Shown one piece after another: positions 36,461-48,000 of a stretch of 64,000 bases of DNA. Each line of letters starts with the position of its first letter. The first letter of the stretch is position 1. Below the pieces are notes generated by a model. It saw nothing but the letters and a program-made list of their open reading frames with translations. It was not told the DNA's origin and did no database searches. A program made the translations under genes and the position numbers. Origin of the DNA: Naematelia aurantialba (taxonomy: Eukaryota > Basidiomycota > Tremellomycetes > Tremellales > Naemateliaceae); assembly GCA_021527695.1 (NCBI GenBank), contig JAKFAO010000004.1, positions 682,001 through 746,000 on the forward strand, in the 5' to 3' direction.

Positions 36461-37030
36461 GGTATGCTAGCCGGCACGAACAGAGATGAGCCCAATGAAT
36501 CCTCCCGAACTTCCTGCCCTACCAAAAGAATGGGTCAATCCGTTGCCAGTCTCTGCAGGGACACGAGCAACGCACACTTGGGGTCCTTTTATGCCGCGAT
36601 TCTTCGTGATGGTGCTGGACGGTGGACCGGTTCCTATCTATTGCACGATCAATAATACTACCCACCACACTTGGAAAAGCATTCGTACAGGCTCCGTGAC
36701 GGCTGAGGAAGTTCTGCATTAGCCCGCGCCCCTCCGAGTTGATTGATGTGGTTGGAAAACACACTCGTCGCGGTAGTTGTGATCCCCTGTCCAGCACCTC
36801 CTCTCGCCTTTAGCCGTTCTGAGCTTGCCCCAGGCCCAAAGCCGCCCGTCCACCGACCCAAGAGCATCGCTGCTATTGTTGCTCGTCTTTACACGTCTAT
36901 TCTTGGGGTTTCATGCAGAGAGAGAAAGTACGGAACAGGTGACGCCAACGCCACACGTGACCTCCACCTGGTGAGGTCCAGTCACTACTACTTGTAATCC
37001 ATGTTGTACATCGTCGACGTCGAGTGGAAT

Positions 37031-40000
37031 ATGTCTCCAGCGGCGGCAGGTGGGACATCGCAGTAAGCTAGGAACTACGTTGATCCTAGGGACGAGAGCT
37101 GATATGGCCAAGAAAGTCCCTAGACGCCTTCTTCAAACGTAAATCCCCTCCCAAGTCCTCATCCGTCAGACCCACATCGAATGGCGCTCGGCCCTTGGCA
37201 TCGCACGTAGATGTAAGAGGCGAAACTGGTAGAGATGGGACCACAAATGACGTGGTGGATCTGACGGGTTCTCCACCTCCCGCGAAGCGAGCTCGCATAC
37301 ACCAAACCGAGCAAGACCGTGCACCACCGAGCTCACTTGCCCAGCCCCGCTCGAGTTATTTTTCGAAAGCTTCTGCAGACACTAGTGTCGATATCGCCAC
37401 TGATACTCCAGGCGAGAGCTCAGCGAGCCGGCCTGGACCCATATCGCACGTCTCTTCGCGACAGCCTCCATCGTCGCTAAGCGCGTATAGTCTTGCGCGT
37501 CGGACCAAGTCTACCCAGCCCGACCCTTCAGGCTCAGCTTCACGTTCTTCCACGTCACCGCGTCTCCCCTCTTCCTCTTCATCGTCGACACTCGCTCGCA
37601 CAACACAACAAGAGGCAAATCATGCCGAATGGCAGCGGCGCATGGCAGGCGGCGAGATCCTCCCTCGGCGCCGATCGCTTGCATTGGACGAAGCAGCGGC
37701 CGCCGAAGCCCGCCGAGCAGCTGGCATAGACGCAGATGAGGACGCCACGCCCGCTATAGAGGAAACAGATTCGACGGCGATCGAAGTGGATTCAGATGGG
37801 GAGAGCAAGAAAGCCGCCAAAGCAATTGGGAGCAAGTTGGCGGCCAAGTACGCTGCGAAGGGAGCTGGCGCCAATGGTAAGGGCAAGGGCAAGCCAAGCA
37901 GAAAACATAAGGAAGAGGAGATTGGACCGAGCGGCTTGACATATACGCCTCTCGAGAAGCAGTTCATGGAGATCAAGGCTAAGAATCCGGATGTGCTATT
38001 GATGATGGAAGGTAGGTCCAGCCTGTACTTCAAAGCATCTCACGACAAGCCCTTGCTGATGGAAATAGTCGGCTACAAGTTCAAGTAAGCGCGGTGTGTC
38101 GTGTAGACAGTCCACACAGCTGATTGAGAACAGATTCCATGGCGACGACGCAAAGGTCAGTCCCTCAGTTGACCCATCGAATAAGCTGACACTTGCCTGC
38201 TAGGCTGCATCGAGAGAATTGGGCATCGTCGCGTAAGCTACCATGCTGTCGTGACTCTGCTCGAGCTCACGAGATTTTAGCTTTCCCAGCCGAAATTTCT
38301 ATACAGCATCCATACCTACGCACCGGCTGCATATTCACGTGAAAAAGTCTGCTGATCTTTGCGTCTCGTGATTCGTCGCTGACCTCACAGACTCATCTCA
38401 CTCGGCTACAAGGTTGGTGTCATCTCCCAGACGGAGACTGCGGCACTCAAAAAGATCGGCGAGAACCGCAACGCCCCATTCACGAGAGAGTTGACCCATC
38501 TCTTCACTGCTGCCACGTCAGTCTTCTCATCTCTCACGTATCCTGTTGACAGCCATAGCTACGTTGAAGATCCATCGCTTCCTTCTTCCAGCACGGTCAC
38601 GGACGAGCCCGTCCTGCCGGGATCCGCTCCGCCCCCCACAAACGCATTGGTGGCGCTCGTGGAGCTAGGTATGGGCGGCATGGCGGTCGACGAACGGGCA
38701 CGGATCGGACTAGTCAGTGTCGTGCCCGGAACGGGCGATGTAGTGTGGGATGAATTTGACGGTGAGTCGCCCCCTTCGAATCTCTACTAGGTTGACATCG
38801 GTAGATTCCCAAGTCCGGACAGAGCTGGAAACTCGTCTCACACACCTCCAGCCGGTCGAGCTTCTCCTTCCCGCCACAGGTCTGAGTAAGGCTACGGAGA
38901 AAGTACTGGCTCATTTTGCGGGACATACAAAGTTGGTTGAGAGAGATTCTGTCGTGTCACCGCTGATGATGCAGGACCTCCACGAGTGCCAGTGTGCGAA
39001 TCGAACGTATACCCAATATCGACTCATACGACGCCAGCTTTGACTACCTAACAAGATTCTATCAGTCGAAGCCGAAGCCCTCGAGACCTGGTCTACTAGA
39101 GAAGGATTCCAACCAAATCGACGAGGTGAACACCACAGGGATAGACGACGAGGCAGGAGGAACAGGAAGAGAGGACATGGATGAAGTCAAGAATGGTCCA
39201 ACGGATCCGGAAGAGGACGAACCGCAAGACTCGATGGGGCTGGCTGCCGGTTTACCGTGTCAGTCCCTCATCATCAGCAGATATCGGCGCTCATGTCAGT
39301 AGCGGAAGAAGCGATCTTGGCGCTGGTCGATTTCCCAACGCAGATTGTCATCGCTCTGGCAGTCACCGTCAAATACATGAAGAGTGCGGACCTCAACTCA
39401 CTTGAGTGCAGCTTATGAAGATAGCGTTTGGGTTGGAAAATGCGTTTAGGCATCGGTCGTCCTTTTCGCGGGTAACTGTTTGCTCGGTATGAGTATGATT
39501 TTTATGCTGACGGCTTAGTTTGTCAATCGAGCACATATGCTGCTTTCAAGCAACACCTTGGTCAACTTGTATGTGTCTCTGGACAGGACGATCGAGTCTT
39601 ATGGTACCACAGGGAGATATACCGCAATCAGACGGATGGAGGCATGCATGGAAGCTTGCTTTGGCGTGAGTCGTACCACTCGAACGGAAGAATGTTGCTC
39701 ATCCCATTAGTGCTTGATCAGTAAGCTTCGACCTCGACTCTGGTTTCCCTCTCTAAAGATCTCAGTACGAAGACCAGCATGGGGCGGCGATTGATGCGGG
39801 AGTGGATAGGGCGTCCTCTGCTGGACGTAGCGTGAGTCATATAGCGTCCCACGCCACTGACACCCAGCTCTCTGCAAGCGCGAGTTGACGCTATCGAGGA
39901 AATTATGGACAGCAATACCTACCATATGGAAAAGCTTCGGTCGTTGCTGGTGAACATGCCAGACCTCGTCCGCGGTCTCACCCGGATCCAGTATGGCAAG

Positions 40001-42320
40001 GTACGCCGACTGCTAGCTTGGAGAGTTTCGTAAGAGAACTGGATCCTCTGACTGGTGATAGGCCCAGCCCACCGAGGTCGCGACGATCCTCGTGGGCCTG
40101 AATAGAATTGCCTCGGAGTTCAAGCCGACCGAGCAAAACGTATTTCGGTCGCCACTCCTGAACGTCATACTACATGTACTCCCGAGTATCCGCGATGTCG
40201 CGAGGGGTTTCTTGGACGCTATCAGCGTGAAAGATGCCAGGGAGAACAACGAATCCAGTTTATGGACCGATCCCGACAAATACCCTGCCATCCAGGATGC
40301 CAAGGATGTACGTGGTGGACGGACAGCAGCAAGCTGATATTCCTAGTGCATCAATATCTGTGAAAGCGAACTTGATCAGCATCTGAAAGAGATCCGGTCA
40401 GAACTCAGAAGACCAAGTTTGAACTATGTTACTGTTTCGGGCATTGAAGTGAGTTGGCTTGGTATGAGGCAGTCATATCACCAGCTGACGCGTGCAGTAT
40501 CTTGTGGAAGTGCCGGTCCGGGATACCAAGTCTGTGCCACCGAAATGGGCCAAAATCAGCGCGTACGTATCAGCCTGCACAGTGTGCAACTTTGCTGAGG
40601 CACGTGTCAGGACCAAGAGCGTGAACCGATATCATACACCCGAAATATTGAGGATGTGAGTGGGTCGGGCTGGCGGAGCTCAAGTTGATATGCGGTGTAG
40701 TACGAAAGAGAGGGAACAGCACAAGGAGACACTTGCAGGAGTTGCTCGACAGGCTTTTCTCTCTTTTCAAGCGGATATCTCGGAATGTCACTCGCTCGTG
40801 GTTGTTGCCCGACAGATCGCGGTTATCGACTGCCTGATATCTCTTGCTCAGGTGGCCGCAGCTAGCGGATACTGTAAACCCGAGTTTGTCGCAGAACCAT
40901 GTCTGCACATCACGGCTGGTCGACATCCCATGGTATGTCTCGTGTCCGTGCTTCGCGCCTCATGCCTCACGCCTCATGCCTCATGCCTCATGCCTGAATA
41001 GAAGCTGAACCTCAGACCACAGGTTGAAATGCTGCGAGACGAGGCATATGTGCCATTTGATATCCATTTCTCAGATATCGATGGAAGAGGCAAAGTCATT
41101 ACTGGGCCCAATATGGCCGGCAAGAGCTCTTGCGTCAGAGCGACTGTATGTGACTCGCTTGGATACAATCCTGTGGGCTGACGAGATACAGGCCTTGATC
41201 GTGTGTATGGCGCAGATCGGTTCATTCGTGCCTGCCTCGGCTGCGAAGCTCGGTATACACGATGCTGTGCAGACGTGAGTCCTCTCTATTCTTGGGACCC
41301 AGGTATACATGCTATCGATACACTTCATCCAACACGCCCTAATACCTGATACATTTAATCCCAGATGCACTTGATCCCGACTTTCATAAGGCACATGCTG
41401 ACCTTGAGTAGTCGGATGGGTGGTAAGTTAAGCGTGAACACCCACCTCCATTTCGGGCTGATGTGAGAAGCGTCCGACGAAATCAGCAAGGGCAAATCGA
41501 CTTTTATGGTGGAGTTGTCCGAGACGAGTGATATCTTGCGGACCATCACTCCGAGAACTCTGGTCATACTGGATGAGTGAGTAGTCTCTACTGGGCCGAA
41601 CACGGTGTCTGACGTTCACAGGCTAGGTCGCGGGACCAGGTATGCGGTTTCCAGTGGATCACGTCAGGCAGTGTTGATGTGGTGTGCAGTACGTACGACG
41701 GGGTCGCAATCGCCTATGCCACGCTATCGCACCTTGCTGGAATGCAGTGCAACACCCTCTTCGTGACGCACTACCCCATGGTAGCCGAGGAGCTTGCGAG
41801 AGAAGTGATTCTCATTAGCATCGGATGGCAAGAAGAGCTTATGATTTCGTAGTATCCGAAGCAGATTAGTAACTGGCACATGAGCTTTGAGGAGATCAAG
41901 TTGCCTGGTTAGCTGTCATCCTATCCGCGCGTGTGTCCCTCTCGCATGCTGACTGGGACTAGACGGTAGTGCCGAGATTACGTTTCTATATCGGCTCACC
42001 CGGGGTCTTGCTGAAGCTTCATTCGGAGTCTGGTGTGCGAGGCGAGTCGAGATCCATCATTTTCTTATCACGTTCCGTTAAAGGCATCTCTGATGATCCT
42101 TGACAGACTTGCTGGTCTGCCGAGGAGCGTTCTTCAGACCGCTCAGCTCCGTGGCGACTCGCTAAAGCGCGAGACCCAACAGCGTCTTCTGTCCGCACTA
42201 GCTCGACGATCCCAGCGACTGCTCGCCGATCTGCGTGCTGGGGAAAACACGAATGTGTACGATACGCTGAAAAACGCGTCGACGCTGTACAAGGCTCTGC
42301 ATTCTTCTCTTGCAGTCTAA
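37031..42320 (+). CDS. MSH3: DNA mismatch repair protein MSH3 (MutS homologue), 31 exons
   Basis: With MSH2 forms MutS-beta, which recognises insertion/deletion loops. Exon starts-ends: 37031-37062, 37113-38011, 38069-38084, 38134-38155, 38204-38232, 38281-38346, 38391-38516, 38559-38761, 38805-38931, 38975-39249, 39300-39383, 39425-39471, 39519-39568, 39613-39665, 39711-39720, 39766-39831, 39868-40000, 40062-40307, 40347-40448, 40498-40562, 40611-40655, 40701-40932, 41023-41145, 41192-41274, 41412-41422, 41471-41576, 41622-41639, 41690-41804, 41853-41907, 41963-42041, 42107-42320; 1243 aa. Joining exons 1 and 2 creates a PCNA-binding box QKSLDAFF (aa 11-18) followed by KRK. Also visible: [46 protein letters not shown], Walker [10 protein letters not shown] (1004-1012), [31 protein letters not shown]. 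The last intron (42042) begins GC. Confidence 0.95.
40957..40991. repeat. Heptanucleotide GCCTCAT microsatellite in an MSH3 intron
   Basis: Five tandem 7-bp units (one with a T-to-C change) lie inside the 90-nt intron 40933-41022 of MSH3. They account for its above-average length. Confidence 0.85.
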
Positions 42321-42806
42321 CGACACGGCTTCCGCTTGGAGTGTAATCATGTGTATACCCTGCATTGCTTATGTCTACATGTTGCTTCCCTGTCCGGACA
42401 CTCACAAAACTGCTATGCATATGAACCCCCCCTATAGAATGGGTCTTGGAAAGCTATAGCCGACGGAAGCAGATTGTTGTTTGGGGTTTCCCGCGCGTCG
42501 GGTGAGCTGACCATCATCTGGCCCGTGGGTGGATCTTTTGCACGAGTGCATCTCTCTGTCTCTGTCCGTCCAACGACGACGAAGCACTGTTGCATCTATC
42601 AAGCTGCTGGCGACTCGGACGACCCTCTGAGCAGTCCTACAGCGCTCTTTTCTGCGCCGCAATTCAGACCCTGCTCGGCTCTCCCTTGTGGCCCTCGCTG
42701 CAGTCTCCCCTAGAAGCAATACTCACACATCCCCGTCCCTTCCACTCGACTCTACAGTCGTCTCCTGCCCACACCACATTAGACTTGCAGAATACACGGT
42801 TGTACA

Positions 42807-44864
42807 ATGAGCCCCACACCCCAGATCATCAGCTACCTCCGCTCGCTCGAAGCTGTCCGGGATAGATCTCAGATGGTCTTCGAGCTGGCTCAGCAGGGCA
42901 AGCTGGACCACTGGGTCTGGAACGAGGACAAACTGGCGGACGTCGTGGATTACTGCGCCAAGATCATCGAGGTGTGTTCTATCTCCGGTATCACCTACCA
43001 AATCCCGAACAAGATGCTACGCCCATCTTTCCCCCTCCTCCCAGCTCCAAGCTACCCAGCTTGTGTCCAAAGGGGCTAACTGACAATTCTAAGCGGGATT
43101 TCGGAACAGACTACGGCAAGGTGAGTTGCAGCTTCACGACTCGCAAAATGGCATCATGCTGACATGCTGTAGATCCCTCGTACGTCCCGAGCTCCGCTCC
43201 CAATGTGCAATACATGTCAGTCTGGCTGACTGACCAAGCCCACTGCCGGCGGAACCACTTCACGACCCCCTCCCCAAGCCCTATCAACCGCATTGCGGCC
43301 CTGCTCTCCCTTCCCTCGTTCCCTACCGAGCCCATCGACCGCGCTGCAACCCTCGTCGACCTGTACCTCGTTTCTGTCCTGCTTGATGCTGGGGCTGGCC
43401 CGACTTGGGCTTACACCGAGACAAACGAGGCGGGCGAGGTGACGTGGAACGGCGGACGTAGTGAGGGGCTAGCCGTAGCTAGCTGGCACATGTTTATCGG
43501 TGGTGTATTCTCAAGCGACAAAACCAAGCCTCTCCAAGTCGATGGTGAGTCGACACCTACCGCCACCACGTTTCTCTTCCCGCCCAAGAGGTCCTACGTA
43601 GTGAACTGATGTGAAAGCAGCAAACGGTCTGAAGGCGCTCAATCCAGCTGTCCTGGCGAAGCACCTGCAGGTGACGGATGACAACCCGATGGCAGGCCTC
43701 GAGGGCCGATGCAACCTCCTCATCCAGCTCGGGTCAGCTCTCGAAGCCCGTCCAGACATCTGCGCGAACGGACGACCAGGTGAAATGCTTTGTGAGTATC
43801 GCTCTAGATTCGCTCGAGCACCTCATACCAAGCTGCGGAAACTGATAGGCTGGCTAACATCGTCGTAGACTACTTTGCATCCTCGCTGCCCAGATCATCT
43901 CCCACCATTCTCCCACTGACAACCCTCTGGTCGACATTGTTCGACCTCTTACTACCCATCTGGCCAGCACGCACAACGCTCACATCGTACCCCACCATGC
44001 CGCTTGGAGATGCCTGGCCGTGTCCTTCGCTCGATAAAGCCCTTGCAGCATCCGGCCAGAAGCGGGAAGAAGGAGACGACCTCGTCCCGTTCCATAAACT
44101 CACTCAGTGGCTCTGTTACTCGCTGGTAGAGGGCATCGAGAGTGAGGCCGGCTGGAAGGTCGATCGTGGTCGTGGCCAGACGGGTCTCCCAGAGGCAAGC
44201 CCCAAGCTCCTAGCCTCTCTACTCTGGATGGGAATGCTGACTAGATCCCAATAGTACCGAAACGGCGGTCTCTTTGTCGATCTGGGTGCACTGACTATCA
44301 AGCCGGAATCCCTTCCGGAGGGATCGTACCGCAACGGCTCTGATAAACCTCCAATCATCGAGCCGAGCCATCCGGCTGTCGTCGAGTGGCGAGCGGTGAC
44401 CGTCATTGCTTTGTGAGCCTAATCATAGCACATCATTCCCTCCCCTTTCCTCCCCTTTCCTCCCCATTCCTCCCCTTTCCTCCCCATTCCTCCTCTTTCC
44501 TCCCCTCTTCCCTTTCCGTTCCCAACTCCCTCGAGCTCATCAGACTCCCGTTTGTCGCGGTGCTCGGGCAAGGTGTTGATAAATGCTACAGGGACAAGGT
44601 ACACGAACGCATCTGCCTGAAACTCGGAGTGGACCAGCAAGAGCTGTCTCTGGCCCAGGTGCTCGAAGCTGCGACGTGGAAAGGAGGCAGGGAGATTGCA
44701 AAGGAGAAACGGGCGGGTGGTGGTCGTGAGTTCCCGCCTTTACAGCTATTCGTGCTCTTGTCCTTGTCCACTTTCATCAGCACATTGCTCGCTTCTAGCA
44801 CCTGGAGTGAGGCTGACAACCTACAGCCCCCGTGGACATTGTGAGCGATGGGACCGTCTTTTGA
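42807..44864 (+). CDS. URC4: Uracil catabolism protein URC4 (DUF1688)
   Basis: DUF1688 family; in yeast URC4 is needed for the URC route of uracil degradation, though its reaction is not established as far as I know. Exons: 42807-42971, 43094-43120, 43173-43179, 43239-43544, 43621-43791, 43869-44194, 44255-44412, 44592-44725, 44827-44864; 443 aa. Visible motifs: YLRSLEAVRDRSQMVFELA, RDFGTDYGKIPPHC, LVDLYLVSVLLDAGAGPTW, RSEGLAVASWHMF, NPMAGLEGRCNLL, VPFHKLTQWLCYSLVE, GLPEYRNGGLFVDLG, VEWRAVTVIALLDKV, LSLAQVLEAATWKGGREIA and a C-terminal GPPVDIVSDGTVF. Exon 3 is only 7 nt and is required for frame and for the conserved IPP. The intron at 44195-44254 starts GC. Exon 5 has two acceptors 3 nt apart (43617 and 43620). 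Confidence 0.93.
44441..44510. repeat. TCCCCTTTCC decamer repeat in a URC4 intron
   Basis: About seven imperfect copies of a pyrimidine decamer (TCCCCTTTCC / TCCCCATTCC) fill most of the 179-nt intron 44413-44591, the longest intron of this gene. Confidence 0.85.
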
Positions 44865-45078
44865 GATTACTCTCAAGCCTATGGAGGTGACACTGGGCAC
44901 GGCGCCGGCTTCAGGGGCTTCAGGTATGGAAGCAGGGTGCAGTTGAGCATAGCAAGAATCGTTCCGAATTAGCGACTAGGTGACAGTATGCAAGAGTCGA
45001 TACATGCTGCCCAATATGTGAGATAGATGCGTTGATAACACTGTCCCTCCGCTCGCCTACGGTACCCAGGTAGTAGTC

Positions 45079-48000
45079 CTAAACTGCCTTTGGCTTCTTC
45101 CTTTTCTCCCCCGACTCTTTCGCCTTGATTCTGACTCTAGCCCCGTCTTCGTCAACGGATTTCCTCTTCTTGAGCTTCTTGTCTGCTCCTCCATCCCCGT
45201 TGGCCGTGGCCTCACCCTCGCCGGTCGCCTTGGAGGCGTCCATGTCTACGTCGCCGTCGGCGTCTAAACGACCATTCGCCGGCTCCTTGCCTCTTCCTTT
45301 GCCTTTGCCCTTGCCCTTGTCCTTGGCGATTCGGGCCACCTGTTCGCCCTTCGCCACGGACTTTACCTTCTTCTTCCCCTCTGCGCCAGCACTGAGCACG
45401 CTCTTCAGCTGCCCCACAAGCCCAATCACGCCGTTCATGTCGGCCGTGCGCCCAGTCTTCATCCGCTGCTCGACCCCGCTCAGGCGCTGTAGGTCCCATG
45501 CTTCCCCAACCTTTGCGCCTAGGACCACCTTGGACGTCCGTGCGAGTTGCAGAGCGAAGCGCACGACGTCCTTCAGCCGGTCGGCTTTCCACCTGGTGCC
45601 GCCACCTTCGCCTTCCGGGGCAGGTGCCGCCGCCACATCCAGAACCCCATACACGCTGTTTGATGAGGCGCTGACAAAGGCGGAGATCTCGGATAGCGGT
45701 ACCGACTGGCTCTTGGCGATCAGGTTCAGTTGGGCTGCAAAGGCAGAGAGCATGGCAAACGCCTGCGTCTGACGGTATGCGTTGATACCTGCTCCCTTGC
45801 CCTCGGTCGCCGTGTACCGCAGAAGATCGTCCCGCAGCGGCCAGGCGCGCACCGGGTACCGCTTGATCAGGTCCAGGATAAACGCGGGCTGCGCCGACGA
45901 GTGCTTGCGCGTCATAAACTCGTCAAGCGTCTGGCGGTAGGTTTCGACAGCGGCCGTTGCCCCGCTGTCCTTGCTGGCATTCGTGTCGAGAGCGCGGACG
46001 AGGAACAAGCTCGCGCCAGAGCACAAGGTGGAGAACTCGGCAGACGCTGATCGGCGCGCCAGCTCGTGGATCTCCTGCAGGACGTGTGAAGCATGCGCAG
46101 GCTCGACCGAGCCCGGGACGTCCTTGGCCTTGGCGAATCGGGTCCGTACGATCCCCGCTGCTTTGTTTGACAAGTCAGTCTCGGAGATACCTGCAGATCG
46201 AATCAGGCGCAGCAGCGGAAGCACCAGGCCGATCGAGATCGGGCTTGTAATGTGTCGACGGGCGATGGTGTCGAAAAAGTCTAGGATGCGATTCTTGAAA
46301 TGCAATGCCTCGATCTGCATGTCTGTTACACGCCGTCAGCGTACAGGCAATTCACCCGGGGTGGAGTGCCAGGAAAAGTTGGCAGAAGACCCTAGACGTA
46401 CGCTTCATGTCGGTCTTCTTGCCTCCGGCTCGTTGCATGAACACCTCGGCCAGCTGCGCATCCACCTTCATCATTTGCTCGTCGTCCCACACCTCCTCAT
46501 CCGACTCGTCGCCCTCATCGTCGTCCTCATCCACAACGCCACCATCAAGCGCCATTCCCGAAACTTGCAAGGCTTCGGCCACTCGTTTTCGAAAGGCAGG
46601 ATCAACCGGTGCTGACCCGTCGTCATCTGATTCCTCCTCCGACGAGAGCTCGGCATCGTCCTCGTCGCTCTCCTCGACTTCGTCACCATCCTCGACTTCG
46701 TCGCCATCCTCGCCATTCACTTCCTCGGACTGCTCGTCATCCTCGTCATCCGTCGCAATCTGCTCAGCCTCGGCAGCCTCGCCGAGCGTTGCCTCAAGTT
46801 GCTAGCGGCATCAGCATCTGTCGCTGGATAGTCACAAAGCAAAGCTCACCGCCACAAGGTGCTGGATGCTGGAAGACGTGAACGATCCAGCGATCATGCC
46901 GACGACGAGATTTGCCAGACTTCGCAGGTCATTTGAGCCTTTATCAAGCAGCGCAATGAGCACGTCCAAGAGGCCATCGATAGGCTCGGTATCCTCCTCG
47001 GTCCGCGTGCCAGTAAGGCCGAAGATGTGTTGCGAAGCGCCGTCGACCTGCTCGAGCCAGTCAAGCGCGTCCTCGGACTCGTCGTATGTCTGCAAGATGA
47101 TGAATGTAAGGAGGATCTCGACTCCTCGAGCAAGATCTGCTTGATTACCCGTGGTCATCTGTGCGGAATCTCAGCGTCGGTCTTCCAATCGCATCTGCCT
47201 TTTCAAGCTCACCTTGCGTACTTGCTTGAGCGTTTCCAAAGCTCCCTTGCGCGTCTCTCGAATCTCTTCATCCGCATCCAGTGCAAGCTCGACGTGCTTC
47301 CCATCCTTCTCCAGTGCAAGCATCGTGTCCAGACTTCTTTGGAGCCATAACTTGCCAGCAGCATCGCAACCCTGCTGTCGCACTGCAGTAGCCGATAAGG
47401 TCGTCAGTGCCACTGAGGCGGAGAAGAAGCGCGATCGACTGATGGCCGCGGACACTTCCGAGAGGGGAGGTCGGGGGGCAGTGTGCAGCTGGACCACATC
47501 AGCACAGAGGACGCCCGGCTCAGCATCCAAGCTCCAAGCTCACCGCTGCTATGGCGTGCTTTTTATCCGCCTTACGAATGACGAAAAAGCCATTGACGAG
47601 CAGGAAATCGAGCAGAGAAGCCACCCAGGAATCGTCTTTCGGCACTGATCCATTCCGGCACAGAGCAAGCAGTTGATCAAGCGCCCATGATCGGCGTTCT
47701 TCTAGACCAGACAAATCGAATCTGCGAGGCAGAGTCAGGCATGTAGGGGAAACACATTTTCCACTCACCCGCTCTTCTCGTCATTGGCCAGTACCAAGCC
47801 CTCGAGATACGCGACATACTCGCTCGCACTCTCGACGTCCATGGCACCCATGATGCTCTCGACCGTCTTGGTCTTTGTGATCTTGTCAAAATCCGGCCGT
47901 CCATGCTTGCCTACCAATGTCGAGAGGAGGGTGAAGCCGACTTTGGGGTTTTGCTTGACCACATCCTGCACCGCCTTGGCGATTCCGAGTGCCGCCTTGT

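Noticed and set aside
36486..36722. Plus-strand 78-codon frame with PVPIYC, which recalls cupredoxin-like serine-rich proteins
   Set aside because: The remaining cupredoxin motifs (His ligand and HCxxGM) are absent and it overlaps the probable 5' exons of the minus-strand membrane protein.
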